From Polynucleobacter sp. AP-Reno-20A-A9 (lineage in GTDB: Bacteria > Pseudomonadota > Gammaproteobacteria > Burkholderiales > Burkholderiaceae): a DNA stretch of 64,000 nt. The stretch covers positions 1 through 64,000 of the forward strand of contig NZ_JACVPB010000005.1 in assembly GCF_018882085.1 (NCBI RefSeq), written 5' to 3'. Under the pieces are notes generated by a model, which was not told where the DNA came from, ran no database searches, and saw only the letters and a list, made by a program, of their open reading frames with translations. Positions 7,506 through 16,642 of this stretch are shown in pieces (position 1 is the first letter of the stretch; each line of letters opens with the position of its first letter). The position numbers and the translations under genes are program-made.

Positions 7506-10202
7506 ATGGCAGCAGTTCCAGACCAAGTATTAGGTAAACAGAGCACCCAGGATGCGGATCCAGGTGAGACTCAAGAATGGTTACAAGCGCTCGATGGCGT
7601 TATTCGTAACGAGGGCCCTGAGAGAGCTGCCTATCTCATCGATCAACAAATTTCTCATGCTCGCGTAAACGGAGTGGTGCAGCCATTTCATGCTGAGACT
7701 CCTTACATCAATACTATTCCCGTTGAAAATCAAGCGCGATTGCCTGGCGATCAAAATGTGGAACATCGCATTCGTTCATACACTCGCTGGAATGCAATGG
7801 CGATGGTTTTGCGTGCGAATAAAGACACAAATGTTGGCGGACACATTTCTTCATTCCAGTCAGCGGCTACTTTATATGACGTTGGCTTTAACCATTTCTG
7901 GCATGCACCATCTCCTGAGCATGGCGGAGATTTAATATTTGTGCAAGGTCACTCCGCGCCAGGTGTTTATGCGCGTGCTTATATGTTGGGTCGTCTCGAA
8001 GAGGGTCAACTGAATAACTTCCGCCAAGAAGTTGGCGGCAAAGGTATCTCTAGCTATCCACATCCTTGGTTGATGCCGGATTTCTGGCAGTTCCCAACGG
8101 TATCGATGGGCTTAGGCCCAATCATGGCCATTTACCAAGCACGTTTTATGAAGTACCTCACAGACCGCGGCTTCATTCAGGAGCAAGGTCGTAAGGTTTG
8201 GGCATTCTTGGGTGATGGCGAAACCGACGAACCAGAATCATTGGGTGCGATTGGTATGGCTGGTCGTGAAAAACTCGACAACCTCATATTCGTTATCAAC
8301 TGTAATTTGCAGCGCCTAGACGGACCAGTGCGCGGCAACGGCAGCATCATTCAAGAGCTCGAGGGTGAGTTCCGCGGCGCAAGCTGGAATGTGATTAAGG
8401 TTGTGTGGGGCGGTCAGTGGGATGCTCTCTTTGCGCGCGACAAAAAAGGGATTTTGATGCAACGCCTTGGCGAGATCGTCGATGGCCAGTACCAGACCAT
8501 GAAGTCCAAGAATGGCGCCTACGTTCGTGAGATCGTTTTCAATACTCCAGAATTAAAAGCGTTAGTAAGCGACTGGAGTGATGATGAAATTTGGCAACTG
8601 AATCGTGGTGGCCATGATCCACATAAAGTTTATGCAGCATTTCATGCAGCGGTAAACCATAAGAATCAACCTACCGTGATCCTAGCTCACACTATTAAAG
8701 GTTATGGCATGGGTGGTTCAGGTGAGGCGATGAACATTGCTCACCAAGCGAAGAAGATGAACGATGACGACGTGCGTCGTTTCCGTGATCGTTTTGAGAT
8801 TCCCGTCAAAGATGAAGAGTTAGACGAAATGCCTTTGGTGAAATTTGCCGAAGGTAGCCCTGAGTTGGATTACATGAAGGCGCGTCGTCAAGAGTTAGGT
8901 GGTTACTTGCCGCAACGTCGCACTAAAGCGGAGAGCTTGCCAGTTCCTGCATTAGAAGTATTTGCGCCATTACTTGAGGCCACTACTGAAGGTCGTGAGA
9001 TCTCTACAACCATGGCATTCGTGCGCATACTTAATACAGTAGTGCGCGATAAGGTTTTAGGTAAGCGGGTGGTACCGATTGTTCCGGACGAGTCCCGTAC
9101 CTTTGGTATGGAAGGCATGTTCCGCCAATTAGGAATTTGGAATCAATTAGGCCAGCTCTACACGCCAGAAGATCACGATCAATTGATGTTCTACAAAGAG
9201 GACAAGACAGGCCAAATTCTGCAAGAGGGTATTAATGAGGCGGGTGGTATGTGCGATTGGATCGCTGCCGCAACTTCTTACTCTACACATGGTGTACCCA
9301 TGTTGCCTTTCTACATCTTCTATTCGATGTTTGGTTTCCAGCGTATCGGTGATTTAGCTTGGGCTGCAGGGGATATGCGTAGCCGTGGTTTCTTGCTCGG
9401 TGGTACAGCCGGAAGAACCACCTTGAATGGCGAGGGCTTACAGCACGAAGACGGCCATAGTCATCTTTGGAGTGGTGCGGTACCAAACTGCATCAGCTAT
9501 GACCCAACCTTCTCATTTGAATTGGCTGTAGTGATTCAGGATGGTATGCGTCGTATGTTGGAAGTTCAGGAAGATGTGTATTACTACGTTACTTTGATGA
9601 ATGAAAACTATTCACACCCAGGAATGCCCAAGGGTGCGGAGAAAGACATCATCAAGGGTATGTATAAGCTTAAGTCCGTTGGTGATGACAAGGCAAAACT
9701 ACGCGTACAACTCTTAGGCTCAGGAACGATCTTCCGTGAGGTGATTGAAGCGGCAGAGATCCTTCATAAGGACTGGGGTATTGCTTCAGATTTGTGGGGT
9801 TGCCCAAGCTTTACTGAACTAGGTCGTGATTGGACTGCGGTTCACCGTAGCAATCTATTGAACCCAAGTGCCACACCAGCGCTCTCTCATGTAGAGAAGT
9901 GCTTAAAAGACACTTCCGGCCCAATCGTTGCGGCTACTGACTATGTTCGTTTATTTGCCGAGCAAATTCGTCCAGCAATCCAGCACATGGGCCGCCGTTA
10001 TGAAGTGTTGGGTACTGATGGCTTCGGTCGCTCTGATACTCGTGAAAAACTCCGTGACTTCTTTGAAGTAGATCGTCGCTGGGTCGTTCTGACTGCCTTG
10101 AGATCTTTGGTTGATTCCGGTCAGCTTGATCGCTCTAAGTTGGCTGAGGCAATTAAGAAGTACAACATCGACGCCACTAAACCAAACCCAATGACGGTTT
10201 GA
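7506..10202 (+). CDS. aceE: Pyruvate dehydrogenase E1 component, homodimeric type
   Basis: An 898-residue thiamine-diphosphate enzyme that decarboxylates pyruvate and transfers the acetyl group to the E2 lipoyl domains. The cofactor motif is plain: GDGETDEPESLGAIGMAG, about 30 residues before NCNLQRLDGPVRGN. Length and sequence fit the single-chain AceE type of proteobacteria, not the alpha/beta type. The ATG at 7506 has a GGAG ribosome site 7 bases upstream. It heads the operon aceE-aceF-lpdA, with gaps of 15 and 9 bases, and is divergent from a two-component system. No frameshift or missing motif was seen. Confidence 0.97.
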   Translation: MAAVPDQVLGKQSTQDADPGETQEWLQALDGVIRNEGPERAAYLIDQQISHARVNGVVQPFHAETPYINTIPVENQARLPGDQNVEHRIRSYTRWNAMAMVLRANKDTNVGGHISSFQSAATLYDVGFNHFWHAPSPEHGGDLIFVQGHSAPGVYARAYMLGRLEEGQLNNFRQEVGGKGISSYPHPWLMPDFWQFPTVSMGLGPIMAIYQARFMKYLTDRGFIQEQGRKVWAFLGDGETDEPESLGAIGMAGREKLDNLIFVINCNLQRLDGPVRGNGSIIQELEGEFRGASWNVIKVVWGGQWDALFARDKKGILMQRLGEIVDGQYQTMKSKNGAYVREIVFNTPELKALVSDWSDDEIWQLNRGGHDPHKVYAAFHAAVNHKNQPTVILAHTIKGYGMGGSGEAMNIAHQAKKMNDDDVRRFRDRFEIPVKDEELDEMPLVKFAEGSPELDYMKARRQELGGYLPQRRTKAESLPVPALEVFAPLLEATTEGREISTTMAFVRILNTVVRDKVLGKRVVPIVPDESRTFGMEGMFRQLGIWNQLGQLYTPEDHDQLMFYKEDKTGQILQEGINEAGGMCDWIAAATSYSTHGVPMLPFYIFYSMFGFQRIGDLAWAAGDMRSRGFLLGGTAGRTTLNGEGLQHEDGHSHLWSGAVPNCISYDPTFSFELAVVIQDGMRRMLEVQEDVYYYVTLMNENYSHPGMPKGAEKDIIKGMYKLKSVGDDKAKLRVQLLGSGTIFREVIEAAEILHKDWGIASDLWGCPSFTELGRDWTAVHRSNLLNPSATPALSHVEKCLKDTSGPIVAATDYVRLFAEQIRPAIQHMGRRYEVLGTDGFGRSDTREKLRDFFEVDRRWVVLTALRSLVDSGQLDRSKLAEAIKKYNIDATKPNPMTV

Positions 10203-10217
10203 TAAGAGATAAATACT

Positions 10218-11516
10218 ATGAGTCAAATAATTGAAATCAAAGTCCCAGATATCGGTGACTATAAAGATGTACCAGTCATTGAAGTCTTGGTTAAGCCTGG
10301 TGACAAAGTTGAGAAAGAACAATCCATCGTGGTCCTGGAGTCTGACAAGGCCACCATGGACGTTCCTTCATCACACTCTGGCATCGTCAAAGAAGTCAAA
10401 GTGAAGGTGGGCGATAACCTTTCTGAAGGTTCGGTCGTGGTGATCTTAGAAGGTGGAGCTTCTGGCTCTGTAATTGCTCCCGCACCCACTCTTGCACCTG
10501 CACCTGCCGCACCAGCAACTAAAACTGTAGAGCCGCCGATTGCACGTGCACCAGCGCCTCCCCCAATTAGCAATACTCCTCCGCCAGTTGATGCCGCAGT
10601 AAGTCATGCAAGTCCATCGGTGCGTAAGTTTGCACGTGAGCTTGGCGTTACTATTGCGCAAGTTAAAGGATCAGGCCCTAAAGGCCGTATTACCCAAGAA
10701 GACGTCCAAGCATTTGTGAAGGCGGCTATGAGTGGTGGTGCGGGTAGTCCTGCCGCTGCTTCTAGTGGCGGCAGCTTAGGTGGTTTGAATCTGATTCCTT
10801 GGCCGAAGGTTGATTTCACAAAGTTTGGTGAGATCGAGCGCCAACCACTCAATCGTATTAAAAAACTCACTGCAGCCAATTTAGGTCGCAACTGGGTAAT
10901 GATTCCAGCCGTGACTTATCACGAAGATGCTGACATTACTGATTTAGAAGCATTCCGCGTTCTTACTAACAAAGAGAATGAGAAGAAGGGCGTCAAGATT
11001 ACGATGCTCGCTTTCTTAATGAAGGCTGCGGTCGCTGCCCTGAAAAAATATCCAGAGTTCAATAGCTCTTTGGATGGCGATGATCTGATTTTGAAGAAAT
11101 ATTTCAATATTGGATTTGCAGCCGATACTCCAACTGGATTAGTTGTGCCAGTCATTAAAGATGTCGATAAGAAGGGCATCTTTGAGTTAGCTAAAGAAAC
11201 CTCAGACTTGGCGGCTCTTGCTCGTGATGGCAAATTAAAGCCAGACCAAATGCAAGGCGCTAGCTTCACGATCTCATCATTGGGTGGTATCGGTGGAACG
11301 TATTTTTCACCAATCGTCAATGCTCCTGAAGTTGCCATTATGGGTGTGAGCAAAGCGGCTATGAAGCCAGTGTGGGATGGTAAGCAATTTGTGCCACGCC
11401 TCATTTGCCCATTGTCTCTCTCAGCAGATCACCGTGTAATTGATGGTGCTTTAGCTACCCGTTTCAATGTGTATATTGCTCAGCTCTTGGCCGACTTCCG
11501 TCGCGCTAGTCTGTAA
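10218..11516 (+). CDS. aceF: Dihydrolipoamide acetyltransferase, pyruvate dehydrogenase E2
   Basis: A 432-residue E2 that carries acetyl groups on lipoyl-lysine and passes them to coenzyme A. It has one lipoyl domain (residues 1-75, lysine in ESDKATMDVPSS), an Ala/Pro-rich linker, a peripheral-subunit-binding domain at about 130-170 (SPSVRKFARELGV, GPKGRITQEDVQ) and the catalytic domain from about 200 to the end with LSLSADHRVIDGA near the C-terminus. Many proteobacterial AceF proteins have two or three lipoyl domains, so one is at the short end. The E3 gene next door carries a further lipoyl domain. Start and stop are well placed between aceE and lpdA. Confidence 0.96.
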   Translation: MSQIIEIKVPDIGDYKDVPVIEVLVKPGDKVEKEQSIVVLESDKATMDVPSSHSGIVKEVKVKVGDNLSEGSVVVILEGGASGSVIAPAPTLAPAPAAPATKTVEPPIARAPAPPPISNTPPPVDAAVSHASPSVRKFARELGVTIAQVKGSGPKGRITQEDVQAFVKAAMSGGAGSPAAASSGGSLGGLNLIPWPKVDFTKFGEIERQPLNRIKKLTAANLGRNWVMIPAVTYHEDADITDLEAFRVLTNKENEKKGVKITMLAFLMKAAVAALKKYPEFNSSLDGDDLILKKYFNIGFAADTPTGLVVPVIKDVDKKGIFELAKETSDLAALARDGKLKPDQMQGASFTISSLGGIGGTYFSPIVNAPEVAIMGVSKAAMKPVWDGKQFVPRLICPLSLSADHRVIDGALATRFNVYIAQLLADFRRASL

Positions 11517-11525
11517 GGGGGATCT

Positions 11526-13307
11526 ATGACTAAGCAAACGATCCTCGTTCCAGATATTGGCGATTACTCAGATGTGCCTGTGATTGAAGTGCTGGTTAAA
11601 GTTGGTGACGTGATTGAAAAAGAACAACCGCTATTAGTTCTTGAATCCGATAAAGCAACCATGGAAATCCCAGCCGATACTGCAGGTACTGTTACCAGTA
11701 TTGCAGTCAAGCCTGGAGATAAAGTAAGTAAGGGCGCTGTGATTGTGGAGATTGAGGCTAGTGGTGTTGCTCCTGCGTCTCAACTCGCTCCAGCAGCAAA
11801 ACCTGCCGCACCAGCTGCACCTGCTGCTATTGCCCCTGCTCCAGTAGCAGGTCAGTACAGCGGTAAGGTTGATCATGAGTGTGAAGTGTTGGTGCTTGGT
11901 GCTGGCCCTGGTGGTTATAGCGCAGCGTTTCGTAGTGCCGACTTGGGTATGAATACCGTTTTGGTAGAGCGCTATCCAACTTTGGGTGGTGTTTGCTTGA
12001 ACGTTGGATGTATTCCATCTAAAGCATTGCTGCACACCACCTCAGTCATGGACGAAGTCAAAACCATGGCTAAGCACGGCATTACTTTTGGCGCGCCGAA
12101 GATTGAGATTGATCAATTACGGGGTTATAAAGAATCCGTCATCGCGAAGTTGACTGGCGGCCTTGCTGGTATGGCAAAGGCTCGTAAAGTAAAAGTAGTG
12201 CGTGGCCTAGGCAAATTCTTGGATGCAAACCATGTCGAAGTTGAGTTAACTGATGGCACTGGCCAGGATCTCACTGGTAAAAAAGAAGTAGTGCGTTTTC
12301 AGAAGGCGATTATTGCTGCTGGTAGCCAGCCAGTGAAATTGCCTTTCTTACCAGAAGATCCACGCATTGTGGATAGTACTGGCGCATTGCTGCTGAAGAG
12401 CATTCCAAGGCGCATGCTCGTTATAGGTGGCGGTATTATCGGTTTAGAGATGGCGACTGTTTACAGCACGCTAGGCTCGCGCATTGATATCGCCGAGATG
12501 ATGGATGGCTTGATGGCCGGCGCCGATCGTGATTTAGAAAAAGTCTGGGAGAAGTTCAATGCCGGACGCTTTGAAAAAATCATGCTAAAGACCAGAGCTG
12601 CTAAAGCAGAAGTAAAGCCTGACGGAATTCAAGTTTCTTTCGAGAGTGAGAACACACCGGCTGAACCACAAACTTATGACTTGGTATTGGTTGCGGTAGG
12701 ACGTACTCCGAATGGCAAAAAGATTGATGCCGGTAAAGCAGGTGTGCAGGTGGATGAACGCGGCTTTATTCCTGTTGACAAACAAATGCGTACCAACGTC
12801 TCCAATATTTTTGCAATTGGTGACCTGGTTGGACAACCCATGCTGGCACATAAGGCAGTGCATGAAGGTCACGTTGCTGCTGAAGCTGCTGCTGGTGAAA
12901 AATCCTACTTCGATGCGAAGCAAATTCCATCAGTTGCCTATACCGATCCAGAAGTAGCTTGGGCTGGTTTGACGGAAGAGCAGTGTAAGGCTCAAGGAAT
13001 TGCTTATGAGAAGGGCTTATTTCCATGGGCAGCGAGTGGACGTGCGATCGCCAATGGTCGGGATGAAGGTTTCACAAAACTCATTTTTGATGCCACCACT
13101 CATCGCATTATTGGTGGCGGCATTGTCGGTACACATGCTGGTGATCTCATTGGTGAAGTGTGCTTGGCTATTGAGATGGGTGCTGATGCAGTGGATATTG
13201 GTAAAACAATTCATCCGCACCCAACGCTTGGAGAGTCAGTAGGTCTTGCGGCTGAGGCAGCCCACGGACATTGCACTGATTTGCCGCCAGTGAAAAAGAA
13301 ATCTTAA
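11526..13307 (+). CDS. lpdA: Dihydrolipoamide dehydrogenase E3 with N-terminal lipoyl domain
   Basis: A 593-residue flavoprotein that reoxidises dihydrolipoamide with NAD+. It is about 120 residues longer than a plain E3 because it begins with a lipoyl domain (lysine in [11 protein letters not shown] near residue 43) and an Ala/Pro linker. The E3 part follows with the FAD site [21 protein letters not shown], the redox-active pair in [17 protein letters not shown], the NAD site [15 protein letters not shown], and the His-Glu pair in IHPHPTLGE. This lipoyl-E3 fusion is known from Burkholderiales and Neisseria pyruvate dehydrogenase operons. It is the last gene of the operon and is followed by a strong terminator. 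Confidence 0.96.
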   Translation: MTKQTILVPDIGDYSDVPVIEVLVKVGDVIEKEQPLLVLESDKATMEIPADTAGTVTSIAVKPGDKVSKGAVIVEIEASGVAPASQLAPAAKPAAPAAPAAIAPAPVAGQYSGKVDHECEVLVLGAGPGGYSAAFRSADLGMNTVLVERYPTLGGVCLNVGCIPSKALLHTTSVMDEVKTMAKHGITFGAPKIEIDQLRGYKESVIAKLTGGLAGMAKARKVKVVRGLGKFLDANHVEVELTDGTGQDLTGKKEVVRFQKAIIAAGSQPVKLPFLPEDPRIVDSTGALLLKSIPRRMLVIGGGIIGLEMATVYSTLGSRIDIAEMMDGLMAGADRDLEKVWEKFNAGRFEKIMLKTRAAKAEVKPDGIQVSFESENTPAEPQTYDLVLVAVGRTPNGKKIDAGKAGVQVDERGFIPVDKQMRTNVSNIFAIGDLVGQPMLAHKAVHEGHVAAEAAAGEKSYFDAKQIPSVAYTDPEVAWAGLTEEQCKAQGIAYEKGLFPWAASGRAIANGRDEGFTKLIFDATTHRIIGGGIVGTHAGDLIGEVCLAIEMGADAVDIGKTIHPHPTLGESVGLAAEAAHGHCTDLPPVKKKS

Positions 13308-13325
13308 GTAGCGCTTGACGAACAA

Positions 13326-13351
13326 AAAAGCCCCGAGCAATCGGGGCTTTT
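13326..13351 (+). terminator. Rho-independent terminator after lpdA
   Basis: An 11-bp perfect stem (aaaagccccga / tcggggctttt) with a GCAA tetraloop is followed by further T-rich sequence and begins 19 bases after the lpdA stop. Because the stem is flanked by A and T runs, it can also serve the minus-strand gene that ends at 13379. Confidence 0.9.
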
Positions 13352-13378
13352 GCATTTCACCATCCATAAAAACAGATT

Positions 13379-13762
13379 CTATAAAATCAGTTTCGGATTG
13401 AGCTCACGAATACGCTCATCCACATAGTAGCCTCCGCATTCCGTATATCGAAGATATTTAGCCCCACAATGCTTGCATTCATATACGTCAGATTTATTGT
13501 ATGGATGGAAGGGGGTTGAAATAGGGGCATTCTTAGACCAGATAGTCATTCCCTTGGGGAGATCTTCTTCCCAGCATTCCGGAGCATCTTCGACCCTCAG
13601 GGTTCCAACGCACTCCAGAGAATTTGTCATGAAACCACCCGGGATGCTTTCCCAGCCCTCACAGCTCAGTGACTGACAGTCAGGGCATTTGTCTTTTGAG
13701 TCAAAAGACTTGGCGAGGGACAGTAACTCGTCTCTATTGAGACTTTTGGTCATGTGAAGCAT
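13379..13762 (-). CDS. Hypothetical protein with zinc-ribbon cysteine pairs
   Basis: A 127-residue protein of no family I recognise. Two CxxC pairs, KCPDCQS near residue 26 and YECKHCGAKY near residue 96, suggest one zinc site formed by sequences 70 residues apart. The middle is rich in acidic residues and tryptophan. There is no signal peptide or membrane segment. No clear ribosome site precedes either the ATG at 13762 or the ATG at 13753 (MTKSLN), so the start is uncertain. It is a single-gene unit enclosed by hairpin terminators at 13326 and 13828. Confidence 0.6.
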   Translation of the reverse strand: MLHMTKSLNRDELLSLAKSFDSKDKCPDCQSLSCEGWESIPGGFMTNSLECVGTLRVEDAPECWEEDLPKGMTIWSKNAPISTPFHPYNKSDVYECKHCGAKYLRYTECGGYYVDERIRELNPKLIL

Positions 13763-13827
13763 ATAAAAGTGCGCTGAGCGAAGTATATTTTTGTTAGAGG
13801 ATAAATGAAGTCATCGAACGGATACAA

Positions 13828-13853
13828 AAAAGCCCCGTATAACCAGGGCTTTT
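13828..13853 (-). terminator. Rho-independent terminator of the phasin gene
   Basis: Read on the minus strand, an 8-bp stem (aaaagccc / gggctttt) with a 10-base loop is followed by a run of T, 24 bases after the phasin stop codon at 13878. It separates the phasin gene from the zinc-ribbon gene downstream. Confidence 0.8.
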
Positions 13854-13877
13854 GCATTCGAGAGAACTCACTGCGAA

Positions 13878-14432
13878 TTATTTCTTCTTTGTCGCTTTGC
13901 TAGCTTTATCTGCAGTTTTCAATACTGTTTCTGTTGCACCGCTTAGGTTAGTTTGCGCAACTTCAACTGCATGCTTGACTGCCTTCTGGCTAGTCTCAAA
14001 TACATTGTTTGCAGAAGCAATCGCTTGCTTCATTACTTGTACGGCTGCATCTGATCCTGCCGGCGCATTTTGTGTCCACTCTTCTACTAAAGAATTGATT
14101 TTCTTTTGGCCTGCTTGAAATTCTTTTTCAGCGGATTGTGTGAAGCTATTTTGTGTCTCGTGTGCCAACTCGTATAAATGACGGCTGTAGGCCATAATTT
14201 TTTCTGCCATTGGTTGCACTGCTTCAGCTTGATGGGCTAGCAACTGTTGAATGTCTTTCACTTCCAGTGCTTTCTTGGCGCTATTCATGCTATCGCTCAA
14301 GCTTTGTTTGGCAATGTGCATATTGAGTTCAACTAACTTTTCAATGCTTTGCAATGCTTGATTAGTTAATCCACTCAAGGTCTCTAAGTTTGCTTTTTGT
14401 GCTGCTGCAATTTGTTCTGGCGTTAAGTTCAT
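13878..14432 (-). CDS. phaP: Phasin family protein (polyhydroxyalkanoate granule protein)
   Basis: A 184-residue, almost wholly helical protein with no signal peptide, starting MNLTPEQIAAAQKANLETL, which is the usual phasin opening, and ending in a Lys/Ala-rich tail (KADKASKATKKK-like). Phasins coat the surface of polyhydroxybutyrate granules and limit their size. An ATG two codons earlier (14438) keeps the frame, but the purine-rich AGAAAGAG stretch is correctly spaced only for the ATG at 14432. It has its own promoter region and terminator. A TTGC-N3-GCAG site upstream resembles PhaR operators. A 3-hydroxybutyryl-CoA dehydrogenase gene elsewhere in the window fits the same metabolism. Confidence 0.88.
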   Translation of the reverse strand: MNLTPEQIAAAQKANLETLSGLTNQALQSIEKLVELNMHIAKQSLSDSMNSAKKALEVKDIQQLLAHQAEAVQPMAEKIMAYSRHLYELAHETQNSFTQSAEKEFQAGQKKINSLVEEWTQNAPAGSDAAVQVMKQAIASANNVFETSQKAVKHAVEVAQTNLSGATETVLKTADKASKATKKK

Positions 14433-14524
14433 CTGCATCTCTTTCTGTTTAGCTAATTACTTTATTTTGATCTTGGACTTTTGCCTAATGTACTCTCTTT
14501 GCACCATTGTGTGGCATATATATA

Positions 14525-14535
14525 TTGCGTTGCAG
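14525..14535. promoter_or_regulatory. Candidate PhaR-type operator upstream of the phasin gene
   Basis: The sequence TTGC-GTT-GCAG (minus strand CTGC-AAC-GCAA) lies about 90 bases upstream of the phasin start and next to an alternating TA run. PhaR repressors of Paracoccus and Rhodobacter are known to bind CTGC-N3-GCAG ahead of phasin genes. This site differs from that consensus by one base. No phaR gene is in the window, so the link is inferred. Confidence 0.4.
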
Positions 14536-14632
14536 CATAAGACCAATATCGGGGACATAGGTAGTCTAAATAAGAAAAGAGCCTAAAATTGGGGATTCAG
14601 TAAAAAATCTCAATATTTTCAGTAAGTTACCC

Positions 14633-15520
14633 ATGAAGCTTTCGCTTGATAACGCCATTGCACCGATATTTGTCCTTATTTGGAGTACCGGCTTTGTAAT
14701 TGCGCGTTTGGCAATGCCATATGTGGAGCCAGCCACCTTTTTGTTTTGGCGTTTTGCAGGGGTTCTAGCGGCCATGGCAGCGCTCAGTCTGGTTTGGAGA
14801 ATCGCCTGGCCCAGTTGGTCGCAAATCAAGCATATTGCCATTGCTGGCATCTTGCTGCAGTTTGGTTATTTGCTGGGAGTATGGTTTGCCGTGCGCCTAG
14901 GAATGACGGCAGGTTTAGTGGCCATTATTGTTGGTCTACAACCCATCATTACCGCCTGGTTTGCTGCTTGGATTTCTGAGAAGGTGAGCTCGCGTCAATG
15001 GATAGGGCTGGGATTCGGGTTTGCTGGAGTTGCGTTGGTGGTTGCCGAGAAGATTGGTTTTAACCACATTCCATTTGCTAGTTATGTTTTGGCATTTATT
15101 GCACTTCTCTCCATAACCTTTGGCACGCTGTATCAGAAGAAATTCTGTCCTGTATTTGACCTGCGTGCCGGATCCTCTATTCAGTTTGGAGTATCAGCAG
15201 TACTGTGCTTTTTTTGTATGTATTTCTTTGAATCTGGTGTGATGGTTTGGAACCCATCTGTCATTGGTGCCTTGCTTTGGGCCATCTTTCCCTTGTCAAT
15301 TGGATCGATTAGCTTGCTCTTTATGATGATTCGTAAGGGGGCCGCCACTAAAGTCACTAGCTTTCTCTATTTAGTACCGCCGACAACTGCTGCAATGGCC
15401 TGGCTCTTATTTGATGAGCCTTTTACATTGTTGATGGCAATAGGTTTGTGTTTGACGATGACTGGCGTTGTATTGGTCAATGCCCGTCAGACCAATACAG
15501 TAGCGACGATTGCCGAGTAG
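14633..15520 (+). CDS. DMT-superfamily (EamA) inner-membrane transporter
   Basis: A 295-residue protein with about ten hydrophobic helices arranged as two EamA repeats (residues 5-140 and 150-285), no signal peptide and no soluble domain. Proteins of this drug/metabolite transporter family mostly export amino acids, nucleotides or similar small metabolites; the substrate cannot be told from sequence. The second repeat contains KGAATKVTSFLYLVPPTTA, the usual EamA end-of-repeat pattern. The gene stands alone, divergent from the phasin gene, with the pbpG-like gene starting about 110 bases later. Confidence 0.88.
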   Translation: MKLSLDNAIAPIFVLIWSTGFVIARLAMPYVEPATFLFWRFAGVLAAMAALSLVWRIAWPSWSQIKHIAIAGILLQFGYLLGVWFAVRLGMTAGLVAIIVGLQPIITAWFAAWISEKVSSRQWIGLGFGFAGVALVVAEKIGFNHIPFASYVLAFIALLSITFGTLYQKKFCPVFDLRAGSSIQFGVSAVLCFFCMYFFESGVMVWNPSVIGALLWAIFPLSIGSISLLFMMIRKGAATKVTSFLYLVPPTTAAMAWLLFDEPFTLLMAIGLCLTMTGVVLVNARQTNTVATIAE

Positions 15521-15629
15521 GGCAATCATTTGGTGGAATAAATTACCTTGATTAGGGCGAATAAAACCGCTTTGTCTTAGGAAATTAATTATCATTCCGT
15601 ATGTTGAAAGTTTTGGAAGGTATTTTGGG

Positions 15630-16634
15630 ATGTGTTTGAACCGATTTTGGCCCCTAGTCATTGCATTGCTCTTTTCGCTTGGAGTGTTGGGTAATGCACC
15701 AGTGCAGGCTTCAACAAAAGATAAGCAGAAGCAAGCAAAGTCAACAAAAGTGGTGACTAAGTCGCCTAAAAGAGCCAAGACTGTTCGCGTTACCGTTACT
15801 AGATCATCCGCACCCGTAGTTGCGGGACCTCCATCATTAGCAACTGCATTGGGTTTACGTGGTCAACGTGATGAGCTCAATCTTAAATCTACCGTAGTGA
15901 TGGTGGTCAATCAAGATACGAAGGAAGTCTATTACGAGAAGAATCCTTCCGTTAGTTTGCCCATTGCTTCCATCACTAAACTCATGACGGCTATGGTGAC
16001 GCTCGATGCAAAATTGCCAATGGATGATGTCATCGTTATTAATGCTGAAGATGCGCATATTTATCGGCATTCTCGTTTGGCTGAGGGCACTTCACTTACT
16101 CGTGAAGATGCGCTGCATTTGGCCTTGATGTCCTCTGAGAACCGTGCTGCATATACCCTAGCCAGAAACTATCCAGGCGGACTGCCAGCATTTGTTGCTG
16201 CTATGAACCGTAAGGCAAAAGATCTCGGTATGGAACATTCTCATTTTGAGGATCCCACTGGACTGACTAGTGAGAACGTTGCCTCAGCTGAAGATCTCAC
16301 GCGGATGCTAAGTGCCGCCTATCAATACAAAACCATTCGTGAGTTCTCAACTTGGCCGGATTTAACCATGGTGATCGCAAATCGTCCGCAAAAGTTTTTG
16401 AACACAAACCGTTTGGTGCGCTCTGGGGATATGGATATTGGACTGCAGAAGACTGGCTTCATTAACGCTGCGGGTCGATGTTTAGTCATGCAGGCGAGAG
16501 TCAACAACACGCCATTGCTGTTGGTCTTCTTGGATTCTGTAGGAACGCAATCGCGTTTTGCGGATGCAGTACGGGTACGCGATTGGTATGAGCGCATGCC
16601 ATCTGGCGCGCAACCTATTCGTCGCTTGATGTAA
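15630..16634 (+). CDS. pbpG: D-alanyl-D-alanine endopeptidase, S11 serine peptidase (PBP7-like)
   Basis: A 334-residue protein with a signal peptide (residues 1-28, cleavage after PVQA), a basic Lys/Arg-rich linker, and a penicillin-binding catalytic domain. The three motifs are present: SITK (SxxK, in LPIASITKLMTAMV), SEN (SxN, in LMSSENRAAYTLA) and KTG (in GLQKTGFINAAGRC). The short length without the C-terminal domain of DacA/C fits PbpG, which cleaves D-Ala-meso-diaminopimelate cross-links in the periplasm. It converges with the iclR gene, leaving only 8 bases between the two stops and no visible terminator. Confidence 0.88.
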   Translation: MCLNRFWPLVIALLFSLGVLGNAPVQASTKDKQKQAKSTKVVTKSPKRAKTVRVTVTRSSAPVVAGPPSLATALGLRGQRDELNLKSTVVMVVNQDTKEVYYEKNPSVSLPIASITKLMTAMVTLDAKLPMDDVIVINAEDAHIYRHSRLAEGTSLTREDALHLALMSSENRAAYTLARNYPGGLPAFVAAMNRKAKDLGMEHSHFEDPTGLTSENVASAEDLTRMLSAAYQYKTIREFSTWPDLTMVIANRPQKFLNTNRLVRSGDMDIGLQKTGFINAAGRCLVMQARVNNTPLLLVFLDSVGTQSRFADAVRVRDWYERMPSGAQPIRRLM

Positions 16635-16642
16635 CTGTTTAA

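Noticed and set aside
14514..14526. Alternating TA run as a repeat element
   Set aside because: It is a short AT-rich stretch in a promoter region, with nothing to show it is a separate element.
15508..15527. Hairpin GATTGCC / GGCAATC around the DMT transporter stop codon, considered as a terminator
   Set aside because: It has only 7 base pairs and no T run follows, so it does not qualify as a Rho-independent terminator.
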